Shown here in pieces: positions 44,289 to 52,628 of a stretch of 64,000 bases of DNA (its first letter is position 1; each line of letters opens with the position of its first letter). The DNA lies in the NCBI GenBank assembly GCA_046349395.1, contig JAXMCK010000004.1, forward strand, positions 620,001 through 684,000, in the 5' to 3' direction. The notes under the pieces were generated by a model, which did no database searches, was not told the DNA's origin, and saw only the letters and a list, made by a program, of their open reading frames with translations. Made by a program: the position numbers and the translations under genes. This stretch comes from JAXMCK01 sp046349395. GTDB lineage: Bacteria; Pseudomonadota; Alphaproteobacteria; Geminicoccales; Geminicoccaceae.

Positions 44289-46688
44289 TCACGCCCGCAG
44301 CACTGCCCCAGTGTTCTTGGCGGCGGACGCGATGATCTTCTGCGCCACCCCCTCGATCTCGGGCTCGGTCAGCGTACGCTCCGGCGACTGCAGCCGGACG
44401 GCGACGGCCAACGACTTCTTGCCTTCGGGCACGCCCGTCCCGCTGTACACGTCGAACAGCTGGACGTCGCGGATCAGCTTGCGCTCGGCGGCGCGTACGG
44501 CCTTCAGCAACTCGTCGGCGGCGACACCGGCATCCACCACGAAGGCGAAGTCGCGCTCGACCGGCGGGAACGGCAGCGCCTGCAAAGGCGGCCGTGACTT
44601 CCCGGCCTTCGCCTTGGCGGGCGGCAGCTGCTCCAGGTCCAGCTCGAAGGCGACGACCGGCACCTCGATGTCGAGCTTGCGCAGGACCTCGGGATGGAGC
44701 TCGCCGAATTGCGCCAGGAGCACCGGCCCCTGCCAGAGCCGGCCCGAGCGGCCGGGGTGATACCAGGCCGGCGCATCGGCGGTTACGCGCAGATGATCGC
44801 CCTTGATGCCGGCGACGGCGATCGCCGCCAGCGCATCGGCCTTGGCGTCCATGGCATCGGCCCGCCGTGCCGGCCGCGACCAGTCGCGGGGCTCGATGGC
44901 ACCGTAGCGCACACCGGCAGCCGCCATCAGCTGCTCGCCCGGCATCGCGCCCGTGAAGCGCGAGCCGATCTCGAACAGCGCACCGTCGTCCAGGCTACGC
45001 GTCAGGTTGCGAGCCGCCGCCGCCAGAAGGCCCGGCAGCAGCGACGGGCGCATGGCCGACAGCTCGGCATTCAGCGGATTGCGGACCAGCACGGGCTCGG
45101 GAGCGCCGAACAGCCGTGCATGATCGGGTGGGATGAACGACCAGGTGACCGCCTCGGCGAAGCCCGCGGCCGCGATCGCCCGGCGCATCTGGCCCCGACG
45201 CCGCTGGGTTGGCGTCAGCACGCCGCGGCTGACGGCCTCGGCACGGGTGACAGGAACCGGCGGAATCTGGTCGAAGCCGTGGAGACGGGCCAGTTCCTCG
45301 ACGATGCAGGCCTCGGTCGTCACGTCGTGCCGCCAAGTGGGCGGTGTCACCCGCCACTCGTCGGGACCGCCCTCCAGGTCGAAGCCGAGGCTGCGGAGGA
45401 TCATCTCGATTTCCGCCGGCGGCAGGGCGATGCCGGCAAGGCGCGGCAGCTGCGCGTTCCGGAAGCGGATCGAGGCCGGTCCGGCCGGCACCTTGCCCGC
45501 AACGACGAGCGGACCGGGCTCGCCCCCGCAGAGATCCATAATGAGCCGTGTGGCGTGCTCGGCTCCGGGAATGACCAGCGCCGGGTCGACGCCTCGCTCG
45601 AACCGCTGCCGCGCATCGCTCTCGATGCCGAGCCGCCGGCCGGTCGTCGCCGTGCGCAGCGGATCGAAAAGCGCCACCTCGAGGATCACGTCCTGGGTCG
45701 ACTCGTCGACGCCGGTGGTCGCACCGCCCATGATGCCGCCCAGGCTGATCGCCCCGCTGTCGTCGGCGATGACGGTCATGGAAGGGTCGAGCGTGTAGGT
45801 CTTCTCGTCCAGCGCTTCGAGCTTCTCGCCCTCGTGGGCAAAGCGCAGCACCAGATCCCCCCTCACCTTCGCCGCATCGAACACGTGCAGAGGCCGCGAG
45901 AGGTCGAAGGTGACGTAGTTCGTGATGTCCACCAGGGCAGAGATCGGCCGCAGCCCGATCGCTTCCAGCCGCGCCTTCAGCCAGGCCGGGCTCTGGCCGT
46001 TGCGGACACCGCGGATGACGCGCCCGACGAACAGCGGGCAGGCCGCGGCATCACGATCGGGGAAGTCGAGCCGGATGCCGATCCCCGCCTCGCCCACCGC
46101 GGGCACCGGCGTGAAGTTGCGCCGCTTGAGCAGCCCCAGATCGGCCGCCGCGAGGTCGCGCGCGATCCCGGCAACGCCGAAGCAGTCGCTGCGGTCGGGC
46201 GTCAGCTTGATCTCGATGACGGGGGCTTCGATGCCGAGTGCGGACACGGCCGGGGCGCCCACCTCGGCGGTCGCCGGCAGCTCGATGATGCCATCATGGT
46301 CCTCGCCGAGCTTCAGCTCGCGCGCGGAGCACAGCATGCCGCTGCTCTCGACGCCGCGGATCGTGGCGCGCTTAAGCACCTCGCCCGACACCGGGATGAC
46401 GCTGCCTTCGGGTGCGAACACCGCCTTCATGCCGGTGCGCGCGTTGGGCGCCCCGCACACCACCTCGAACACGCCGTGCTTCGTCTCGACCGTGCAAAGG
46501 CGCAGGCGGTCGGCGTTCGGGTGCTGGCGCGCCTCGCGGACATAGGCGACGGAGAAGGCGTCGAGACCGGCGGACGGGTCGGTGACGCCCTCGACCTCGA
46601 TGCCGAGGGCCGTCAGCTTCGCGCAGATCTCGTCGAGGCTCGCGTCGGTGTCGAGATGCTCGCGCAGCCAGGGCAGCGTGAACTTCAT
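44289..46688 (-). CDS. pheT: Phenylalanyl-tRNA synthetase beta subunit
   Basis: A 799-residue PheT starting at the ATG ending at 46688 (MKFTLPWLREHLDTD), overlapping the pheS stop by 4 bases. It has the N-terminal EMAP-like tRNA-binding domain (residues ~40-150, with VVCGAPNARTGMKAVFAPEG), the B3/B4 editing domain, B5 and a C-terminal FDX-ACB anticodon-binding domain (PPVERDFAFVVD). It forms the alpha2-beta2 enzyme with PheS that charges tRNA-Phe. Confidence 0.98.
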   Translation of the reverse strand: MKFTLPWLREHLDTDASLDEICAKLTALGIEVEGVTDPSAGLDAFSVAYVREARQHPNADRLRLCTVETKHGVFEVVCGAPNARTGMKAVFAPEGSVIPVSGEVLKRATIRGVESSGMLCSARELKLGEDHDGIIELPATAEVGAPAVSALGIEAPVIEIKLTPDRSDCFGVAGIARDLAAADLGLLKRRNFTPVPAVGEAGIGIRLDFPDRDAAACPLFVGRVIRGVRNGQSPAWLKARLEAIGLRPISALVDITNYVTFDLSRPLHVFDAAKVRGDLVLRFAHEGEKLEALDEKTYTLDPSMTVIADDSGAISLGGIMGGATTGVDESTQDVILEVALFDPLRTATTGRRLGIESDARQRFERGVDPALVIPGAEHATRLIMDLCGGEPGPLVVAGKVPAGPASIRFRNAQLPRLAGIALPPAEIEMILRSLGFDLEGGPDEWRVTPPTWRHDVTTEACIVEELARLHGFDQIPPVPVTRAEAVSRGVLTPTQRRRGQMRRAIAAAGFAEAVTWSFIPPDHARLFGAPEPVLVRNPLNAELSAMRPSLLPGLLAAAARNLTRSLDDGALFEIGSRFTGAMPGEQLMAAAGVRYGAIEPRDWSRPARRADAMDAKADALAAIAVAGIKGDHLRVTADAPAWYHPGRSGRLWQGPVLLAQFGELHPEVLRKLDIEVPVVAFELDLEQLPPAKAKAGKSRPPLQALPFPPVERDFAFVVDAGVAADELLKAVRAAERKLIRDVQLFDVYSGTGVPEGKKSLAVAVRLQSPERTLTEPEIEGVAQKIIASAAKNTGAVLRA

Positions 46689-47779
46689 CGGGACAGGCCC
46701 GCATAGGTGGTGGGCAGGTCGAGCGGCATGAAGCCGTAGTGGCGCAGCCAGCGCAGATCGGCCTCGAAGAAGGTGCGCAGGTCGGGGATGCCGTACTTCA
46801 GCATCGCCACCCGATCGATGCCCATGCCGAAGGCGAAGCCCTGCCACTCCTCGGGATCGACGTTCACGGCCTGGAGCACCTTGGGATGCACCATCCCGCA
46901 GCCCAGGATCTCGAGCCAGTCGGAGCCCTCGCCCACGATCAGCTCGTCCTTCGTCCGCTTGCAGCCGATGTCCATCTCGGCCGAGGGCTCCGTGAAGGGG
47001 AAGAAGCTCGGTCGGAAGCGGACCGGGATGTGCTCCTGCTCGAAGAAGGCGCGCACGAAGTCGGTCAGGCAGCCCTTCAGGTGGCCCATATGCGTCCGAC
47101 GGTCGATCAGCAGCCCCTCGACCTGGTGGAACATGGGCGTATGCGTCATGTCCGAGTCGCGCCGGTAGGTGCGGCCCGGGGCGATGATGCGGTAGGGTGG
47201 CCGGCCGTTCAGCATCGTGCGGATCTGCACGGGGCTCGTGTGCGTGCGCAGCACCAGCGGCCGGCCGTCGGCTGTCGCCTCCAGATAGAAGGTGTCGTGC
47301 ATCTGCCGGGCCGGATGCTCCGGCGGCATGTTGAGCGCCTCGAAATTGTGCCAGTCGTCCTCGATGTCGGGACCCTCGGCCACCGCGAAGCCCATGTCGG
47401 CGAAGATCGCGGTGATCTCCTCCGTGACCTGGCTCACCGGATGCAGGCGTCCTTCGGGCCGCTCGCGCGCTGGCAGCGTGACGTCGATGCGCTCGGCCGC
47501 GAGACGAGCATCGAGGGCCGACCGCTCCAGCTCCTGACGGCGGCTGGCCCAGGCGTCCTCGATCTCGCGCTTCAGAGTGTTGAAGGCCTGACCGGCATCG
47601 CGGCGCGCCTCGGGGGGAAGCGAGCCCAGCTGCTTCACGAGCTCGGTGACGCTGCCCTTCTTGCCCAACGCGGCGACGCGCACGTTCTCCAGTGCCTTGA
47701 GATCTGGCGAGGAGGAGATCTGACCCAGGATCTCCGCCCGAAGCCCGTGCGTGTCGATCTGCGGCTGCATCGTGTCCAT
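46685..47779 (-). CDS. pheS: Phenylalanyl-tRNA synthetase alpha subunit
   Basis: A 364-residue PheS. The N-terminal coiled-coil arm is followed by the class-II catalytic core with HPVSQVTEEITAIFADMGF, motif 2 in TYRRDSDMTHTPMFHQVEG and motif 3 in FGMGIDRVAMLKYG. It forms the active site of the tetrameric enzyme. It is preceded by a gap with three hairpins, the nearest being an intrinsic terminator, so its expression may be set separately from rplT. Confidence 0.98.
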   Translation of the reverse strand: MDTMQPQIDTHGLRAEILGQISSSPDLKALENVRVAALGKKGSVTELVKQLGSLPPEARRDAGQAFNTLKREIEDAWASRRQELERSALDARLAAERIDVTLPARERPEGRLHPVSQVTEEITAIFADMGFAVAEGPDIEDDWHNFEALNMPPEHPARQMHDTFYLEATADGRPLVLRTHTSPVQIRTMLNGRPPYRIIAPGRTYRRDSDMTHTPMFHQVEGLLIDRRTHMGHLKGCLTDFVRAFFEQEHIPVRFRPSFFPFTEPSAEMDIGCKRTKDELIVGEGSDWLEILGCGMVHPKVLQAVNVDPEEWQGFAFGMGIDRVAMLKYGIPDLRTFFEADLRWLRHYGFMPLDLPTTYAGLSR

Positions 47780-47796
47780 CGGTTCACCTGCGCAGC

Positions 47797-47819
47797 AAAA
47801 AGGGGCCTTCGAGGCCCCT
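47797..47819 (-). terminator. Rho-independent terminator between rplT and pheS
   Basis: On the minus strand an 8-bp stem (47812-47819 with 47801-47808) with a 3-base loop is followed by five T residues (47797-47801 on the plus strand are A), the classic intrinsic-terminator layout. It lies 18 bases before the pheS start. It may end most rpmI-rplT transcripts or act as an attenuator for pheST. No Phe-rich leader peptide is visible. Confidence 0.8.
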
Positions 47820-47825
47820 CTCGCA

Positions 47826-47853
47826 GTGGTCGGGGCGATCCTCGCCCCGCCAC
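47826..47853 (-). promoter_or_regulatory. Hairpin in the rplT-pheS interval
   Basis: An 8-bp perfect stem (47831-47838 with 47842-47849), extended by four more pairs after a one-base bulge (47826-47829 with 47850-47853). It lies just before the terminator. Together with a further 7-bp stem at 47858-47876 it makes three consecutive stem-loops in 100 bases, a layout that would allow alternative folding, though I cannot show an antiterminator pairing. Confidence 0.5.
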
Positions 47854-47857
47854 GTCA

Positions 47858-47876
47858 GCGACCCTCGGCGGGTCGC
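47858..47876 (-). promoter_or_regulatory. Hairpin immediately after rplT
   Basis: A perfect 7-bp stem (47858-47864 with 47870-47876) and 5-base loop, four bases past the rplT stop codon. It is the first of three hairpins between rplT and pheS and may protect the rpmI-rplT message from 3' exonucleases. Confidence 0.5.
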
Positions 47877-47879
47877 CGC

Positions 47880-48239
47880 TCAAGCGGCGAGAGCGGCCTC
47901 CGCCTGCTTGACGAAGCCCGCGATCGCCGCCTCGTCGTGGACGGCGATGTCCGCCAGGACCTTGCGGTCGAGGTCGATGCCGGCGAGCTTCAGGCCGTGC
48001 ATGAAGCGGCCATAGGTCATCCCGGCCTCACGCACCGCGGCGTTGATCCGCTGGATCCACAAGGCGCGGAACTCGCGCTTCTTCACCCGCCGGTCGCGGT
48101 AGGCGTACTGAAGCGCCTTCTCCATCGACTGCTTGGCGGTCTTGATGCAGGTGCTGCGCCGGCCGCGGTGACCCTTGACCTGCTCCAGGACCTTCTTGTG
48201 CCGGGCGTGGCTGGTGACGCCCCGTTTGACACGAGCCAT
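47880..48239 (-). CDS. rplT: 50S ribosomal protein L20
   Basis: A 119-residue L20 with the expected basic N-terminus (MARVKRGVTSHARHKKVLEQ) and the conserved RFMHGLKLAGIDLDRKVLAD near the C-terminus. GAGGAAG lies upstream of the start. L20 is needed for early 50S assembly and represses its own operon in several bacteria. It follows rpmI by 27 bases. Confidence 0.98.
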   Translation of the reverse strand: MARVKRGVTSHARHKKVLEQVKGHRGRRSTCIKTAKQSMEKALQYAYRDRRVKKREFRALWIQRINAAVREAGMTYGRFMHGLKLAGIDLDRKVLADIAVHDEAAIAGFVKQAEAALAA

Positions 48240-48266
48240 GGCTCTACTTCCTCGTCCGTCTCTCGC

Positions 48267-48467
48267 TCAGCCGCCGTAGGGCAGCATCAGGCGGACCAGC
48301 GTGGCATCGCCCTCGCTGAGGTATCCGGCCTTGCGCTGCTGGACCTTCGACTGCTGCGACTTGCCCGTCATGATATGGCGGTGAAACGCACGAGCGAACT
48401 TCACCTTGCCCGTACCGGTGAACGTGAATCGCTTAGCGGCGCTCCGCTTACTCTTCATTTTCGGCAT
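48267..48467 (-). CDS. rpmI: 50S ribosomal protein L35
   Basis: A 66-residue L35 starting MPKMKSKRSAAKRFTFTGTG; the ATG ending at 48467 has GGAG upstream, and the 5-residue longer frame is not needed. The family often follows infC, but here the next gene upstream is tctA, so infC is elsewhere on the chromosome. The gene has its own promoter at 48524-48552. Confidence 0.97.
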   Translation of the reverse strand: MPKMKSKRSAAKRFTFTGTGKVKFARAFHRHIMTGKSQQSKVQQRKAGYLSEGDATLVRLMLPYGG

Positions 48468-48523
48468 AGGGGATAACTCCAAACGACACCGAGCGCGCGC
48501 CGCAGCGCGACGGCAGTCGGCGG

Positions 48524-48552
48524 CTTATAGACAAGCGGAGGAGGCTTCGCAA
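48524..48552 (-). promoter_or_regulatory. Predicted sigma-70 promoter of rpmI-rplT
   Basis: On the minus strand TTGCGA and TATAAG are separated by exactly 17 bases, close to the -35/-10 consensus. The predicted transcript would start near 48517, giving a GC-rich leader of about 50 bases before the rpmI ATG. The gap between tctA and rpmI (48468-48579) is otherwise empty. Confidence 0.65.
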
Positions 48553-48579
48553 CACCCTCCCTTGCCCGGCGGTCCGATC

Positions 48580-50064
48580 CTACGCCGCGTTGCGGCGCCG
48601 CAGGATGACCGGGGTCGCGACCAGGAGTGCCGCCACGACCAGGAGGCCCAGCGAGAGCGGGTGAGTGAAGAACACCGAGGGGTCGCCCTGGCTGATCGAC
48701 AGCGCCCGCCGGAACTGCTGCTCAGCGAGCGGCCCCAGGATCAGGCCCACGATACAGGGAGCGACGGGCACGTCCAGCACCCGCATGGCGAAGCCGATGA
48801 GGCCGATGACCCAGAGGATCACGAGGTCGACCACATTGTTGTTCAGCGTGTACGCCCCCATCGTCGCGAAGACGAGGATGCCGGCGTAGAGCCACGGCCG
48901 CGGGATCTCCAGAAGCTTCACCCAGATCCCGACCAGCGGCAGGTTCAGGATCAGCAGCAGCGCGTTGCCGATGTAGAGCGACGCGATCATGCCCCAGACG
49001 AGGTCGGGGCTGCTCTCGAACAGCAATGGGCCGGGCTGCAGCCCGTACTGCTGGAACGCCGCCAGCATGATCGCCGCCGTGGCCGAGGTCGGCAGGCCCA
49101 GCGCCAACAGCGGCGCCATGGTGCCGGCCACCGCCGCATTGTTGGCGGCCTCCGGGCCGGCCACGGCCTCGATCGCACCCTTGCCGAACTCGTCCGGGTT
49201 CTTCGAGAGGCGCTTCTCGACGAGGTAGGAGAGGAAGGTCGGGATCTCGCTGCCCCCGGCCGGCAGGGCGCCGATGGGAAAGCCCAGGAACGTGCCGCGC
49301 AGCCAGGGCTTCCAGGAGCGCGCCCAGTCTTCGCGGCTCATCCACTTCGAGCCGCGGAGCGCGTACATCGTCTCCTTTTCGAAGCGGTGGCGGGCCGCCT
49401 GGAACAGGGTCTCTCCGACCGCGAAGAGGCCGACGACGACGACCACGATGTCGATGCCGTCCAGGAGTTCCGGCACGCCCAGCGTGAATCGGGCCTGGCC
49501 GGTCTGCACGTCGATGCCGACGAGGCCCAGGGCCAGACCGAAGAAGAGGCTGCTGAGATCGCGGATCAGCGACTGGCCGAGCACCGCCGTCACGGTGGTC
49601 AGTGCCACCACCATCAACGCGAAGTACTCCGCCGGCCCGAACATCAGGGCCAGCTTCACCATCTGCGGGGCGACGAATGTCAGCGCCACCGTCGCGATCG
49701 TGCCGGCGACGAAGGAGCCGATCGCGGCCGTCGCCAGCGCCTGTGCCCCGCGCCCCTGGCGGGCCATCATGTTGCCGTCGATGGCGGTGACGATGCTTCC
49801 CGACTCCCCCGGCGTGTTCAGGAGAATCGAGGTGGTCGAGCCGCCGTACATGGCGCCGTAGTAGATGCCGCCGAACATGATGAAGGCGGCCGTCGGATCG
49901 AGATCGTAGGTGACCGGCAGGAGCAGGGCCACCGTGAGTGCCGGACCGATCCCCGGCAGGACGCCGATCGCCGTGCCGACCGTGACGCCGACAGCCGCCC
50001 AGAACAGGTTGTAGGGCAGCAGGGCCACCTCGAAGCCGTGGGCGAGCGAGGCCAAGGTCTCCAC
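48580..50064 (-). CDS. tctA: Tripartite tricarboxylate transporter large permease TctA
   Basis: A 494-residue inner-membrane protein with about a dozen hydrophobic segments, matching the TctA family. Characteristic segments are GVLPGIGPALTVALLLPVTY, FGGIYYGAMYGGSTTSILLNTPGE and GLPTSATAAIMLAAF. With TctB and the periplasmic binding protein TctC it takes up citrate or related carboxylates using an ion gradient. Gene order C-B-A on the minus strand with 21- and 24-base gaps indicates one operon. No TctD/TctE two-component pair is next to it. Confidence 0.95.
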   Translation of the reverse strand: METLASLAHGFEVALLPYNLFWAAVGVTVGTAIGVLPGIGPALTVALLLPVTYDLDPTAAFIMFGGIYYGAMYGGSTTSILLNTPGESGSIVTAIDGNMMARQGRGAQALATAAIGSFVAGTIATVALTFVAPQMVKLALMFGPAEYFALMVVALTTVTAVLGQSLIRDLSSLFFGLALGLVGIDVQTGQARFTLGVPELLDGIDIVVVVVGLFAVGETLFQAARHRFEKETMYALRGSKWMSREDWARSWKPWLRGTFLGFPIGALPAGGSEIPTFLSYLVEKRLSKNPDEFGKGAIEAVAGPEAANNAAVAGTMAPLLALGLPTSATAAIMLAAFQQYGLQPGPLLFESSPDLVWGMIASLYIGNALLLILNLPLVGIWVKLLEIPRPWLYAGILVFATMGAYTLNNNVVDLVILWVIGLIGFAMRVLDVPVAPCIVGLILGPLAEQQFRRALSISQGDPSVFFTHPLSLGLLVVAALLVATPVILRRRNAA

Positions 50065-50085
50065 ACTAGCGCTCCCTACACCCGA

Positions 50086-50571
50086 TCACGAGCGCACCCC
50101 GATCGCCTCGAGCAGAGAGCCGACCGGCAGGGTAAGGCCGAGACCCCAGTTGAAGACGAAGAAGGTGGCGGCCGCGAGGACGAGCCCGATGACCGCATCG
50201 AGCAGAAGTCGGCGGCTGTCGAAGCCGCGCGCCACGGCGACGAAGAGGACGAGAGCCGCCGGAATCCACCCCGCCCACTCTATGATGAGCAGTTGAAGGA
50301 GCAGGCCGCCGGCCACGAACGCCACCGCGCCGAAGTCGAGTTCGAACCCGCCTTCATGCGCGATGTGTCCGAACAGGCCCTGGTAGAGCACCAGGGCACC
50401 GACGATGATGAGCCCGGCGGCGACGATATAGGGAAAGACGGTCGGGCCGATCACGGCATGGACCGGGGCCACCTTCAGCCGCATCGTCTCGACGAGGATG
50501 AACAGGCCCAGCGCGAGCACGCTGCCGCCGAGCAGCGCCTCACCGATGCGGAGGCTACGGGCCGTCGTCAC
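50086..50571 (-). CDS. tctB: Tripartite tricarboxylate transporter small permease TctB
   Basis: A 161-residue membrane protein with four hydrophobic segments (for example GEALLGGSVLALGLFILVET and VFPYIVAAGLIIVGALVLYQ), the size and topology of TctB. It lies between tctC and tctA. Sequence conservation in this family is low, so position and topology carry much of the call. Confidence 0.88.
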   Translation of the reverse strand: MTTARSLRIGEALLGGSVLALGLFILVETMRLKVAPVHAVIGPTVFPYIVAAGLIIVGALVLYQGLFGHIAHEGGFELDFGAVAFVAGGLLLQLLIIEWAGWIPAALVLFVAVARGFDSRRLLLDAVIGLVLAAATFFVFNWGLGLTLPVGSLLEAIGVRS

Positions 50572-50595
50572 GCCGGCGTTCCTGCGGGCTGCCGG

Positions 50596-51561
50596 TCAGT
50601 TGACGAGGCCGATCGCCTTCAGCGTTTCTTCCACCTTGGTCTGGTCCTCGGCCACGAACGCTTTGAACTGCTCGGCAGGCAGGTACATGTCGAGCCAGCC
50701 GCGCTTGCCTAGCGTGTCCTTCCACTGCGGGCTCTCGACCATCTTCGCGACCGTCTCGGACAGCGCCTTCAGGTCGTCGTCACGGATGCCCGGGGCCGCG
50801 AACACGCCCCGCCAGTTCACGAGGCTGACATCGATGCCCTGCTCCTTCAGCGTCGGGATCGGGATGCCCTGCACCGGCGCGTCCGCGGTCACGCCGATCC
50901 CGCGCAGCTTGCCGGCCTCGATCTGAGCGGCGAACTCCTGGTAGCCGCTGACACCGACCGTGACGTGGCCGCCCAGGATCGAGGCCAGCGCCTCGCCGCC
51001 ACCCGAATGGGCGACGTAGTTCACCTTCGTCGGATCGACCCCGGTCGCCTTGGCGATGAGCCCGGCCACGATGTGGTCCGTACCCCCGGCCGAGCCGCCA
51101 CCCCAACTGACCGAGCCCGGATCGGCCTTCAGCTTGGCGACGAGGTCCGCCATCGACGTGATCGGCGAATCGGCCGGAACGACCAGGACCTCGTACTCGC
51201 CGGTAAGGCGCGCCAGCGGGGTCACGTCGTTCAGCGTCACGGGCGCGTCATTGCTGAGGATGGCTCCCAGCATCACCAGCCCGCCGACGAGGATCGTGTC
51301 GCCGCTCTTCTTCTTCGAGGTGACGAACTGGGCGAGGCCGATGGTGCCGCCGGCGCCCCCGATGTTCACGACCTGGATGCCGCTGGCGATCCCCGCGTCT
51401 TGAAGTGCGGCCTGCATCGCCCGCCCAGTCTGATCCCAGCCGCCACCCGGATTGGCCGGGACGATGATCTCCTTCATCTCGGCCCGGGCCGGTCCCACCG
51501 CAGCGGCGAGGACCAGAGCGCAGGCGACAGCGGTGCGGCGGCACATGCGACGCAGGTGCAT
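50596..51561 (-). CDS. tctC: Tripartite tricarboxylate transporter substrate-binding protein TctC
   Basis: A 321-residue periplasmic binding protein starting at the ATG ending at 51561, with AGGGAGA upstream. The Sec signal is TAVACALVLAAAVGPARA. The mature start KEIIVPANPGGGWDQTGRAM is the hallmark of the TctC/Bug family, which binds carboxylates through a conserved loop. It is the first gene of tctCBA. The actual ligand (citrate, tricarballylate or another acid) cannot be told from sequence. Confidence 0.93.
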   Translation of the reverse strand: MHLRRMCRRTAVACALVLAAAVGPARAEMKEIIVPANPGGGWDQTGRAMQAALQDAGIASGIQVVNIGGAGGTIGLAQFVTSKKKSGDTILVGGLVMLGAILSNDAPVTLNDVTPLARLTGEYEVLVVPADSPITSMADLVAKLKADPGSVSWGGGSAGGTDHIVAGLIAKATGVDPTKVNYVAHSGGGEALASILGGHVTVGVSGYQEFAAQIEAGKLRGIGVTADAPVQGIPIPTLKEQGIDVSLVNWRGVFAAPGIRDDDLKALSETVAKMVESPQWKDTLGKRGWLDMYLPAEQFKAFVAEDQTKVEETLKAIGLVN

Positions 51562-51689
51562 GCGGGTCTCCCTGAATTCGATTGTGACCATTCGGTTAGA
51601 AGAACGGATCACCCCCACGACCGGTGTTGTCAATCCGCTATCGGTACAGAATGTCGCAGCCCCCGCCTCGAACGGGCGCCAGCGCCGCC

Positions 51690-52628
51690 TCAGCCGAGGC
51701 AGAATGCTGGAGCGAGCCTGCCCGTCGGAACGGGTGCCGGACGGCGTGCCCGTAGCGCCGGAAGCCGGAACACCAGCGCCATCCACGGTCCCTCCTGGCC
51801 GGTGCCGACCAGACGCAGCCCGACGGCATGATGGGCGGCGGCCACCGCCTCGGCCTGCCGGTCGAGCAGGCCCGACAGGATCGCCGTCCCGCCCGGCGCC
51901 AAATGCGCCCGCAGGCGCGGCGCGAGTTCGATCAGCGGATCGGCCAGGATGTTCGCCAGCACGAGGTCGAACGGCCGCCGGCGCCGGATGATGCCCGCGC
52001 GGTAGCCGTCGCTCAGCGTGCAGGTGACCTGTCGAGCGACGCCGTTCAGCGACACGTTCTCGGCGGCGACTCGGACCGCGATCGGGTCGTTGTCGGCGGC
52101 CACGATGGCGCACGGCCAGAGCTTGGCGGCAGCGATCGCGAGCACCGCCGACCCGCAGCCGAGGTCCAGCACCTGCCGCAGCCGCCGCGTGCGGGCGAGA
52201 TCGTCCAGAGCCTGCAGGCAGAGCCGCGTGGTCGCGTGGTCGCCCGAGCCGAACGCCAGCCCCGCATCGATCTGGATCGCGACGGATCCAGGCGGCGGCA
52301 GCTCCTCGACATGCGAGCCGTGGACCCAGAACCGGCCCGCCCGCACCGGCGGAGAGCGCAGGCTGGCGCTCTTCACCCAGTCCTCGGGCGGCACCTCTTC
52401 GACCGTCACCTCGGCGCCGAACAGCTTGGCCAACGCCTTTGCATCGGGCCGCTCGCCGAACAGCAGATCGACCTGCCAGCCGATGAGTGTGCCGGCCTCG
52501 TCCTCGATCTCGAAGGTCGCGACCGACAGGGTCTCGTCCTCGACGGACTCGGGCACCGCAGGTTCCTCGGCACCCTCGTGCCGGAAGCTGGCGCGCCAGA
52601 CGGTGCCGTCGGTTGCGGCGATGTTCAT
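51690..52628 (-). CDS. prmA: Ribosomal protein L11 methyltransferase
   Basis: A 312-residue class-I SAM-dependent methyltransferase starting at the ATG ending at 52628, overlapping the helicase stop by 4 bases. The SAM-binding motif is VLDLGCGSAVLAIAAAKL and the catalytic-domain motif is LVLANILADPLIELAP, as in PrmA. The N-terminal L11-recognition domain occupies roughly the first 100 residues. The coupling to uvrD is a local genome arrangement rather than a functional link. Confidence 0.92.
   Translation of the reverse strand: MNIAATDGTVWRASFRHEGAEEPAVPESVEDETLSVATFEIEDEAGTLIGWQVDLLFGERPDAKALAKLFGAEVTVEEVPPEDWVKSASLRSPPVRAGRFWVHGSHVEELPPPGSVAIQIDAGLAFGSGDHATTRLCLQALDDLARTRRLRQVLDLGCGSAVLAIAAAKLWPCAIVAADNDPIAVRVAAENVSLNGVARQVTCTLSDGYRAGIIRRRRPFDLVLANILADPLIELAPRLRAHLAPGGTAILSGLLDRQAEAVAAAHHAVGLRLVGTGQEGPWMALVFRLPALRARRPAPVPTGRLAPAFCLG

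Noticed and set aside
47780..47879. Phe-rich leader peptide for pheST attenuation
   Set aside because: No short frame with a run of Phe codons precedes the terminator; the open frame there encodes mostly Arg, Pro and Gly.
48406..50712. 768-codon open frame on the plus strand
   Set aside because: Antisense to rpmI, tctA and tctB. The translation is rich in Arg, Glu, Asp and His without hydrophobic core, typical of a shadow frame.
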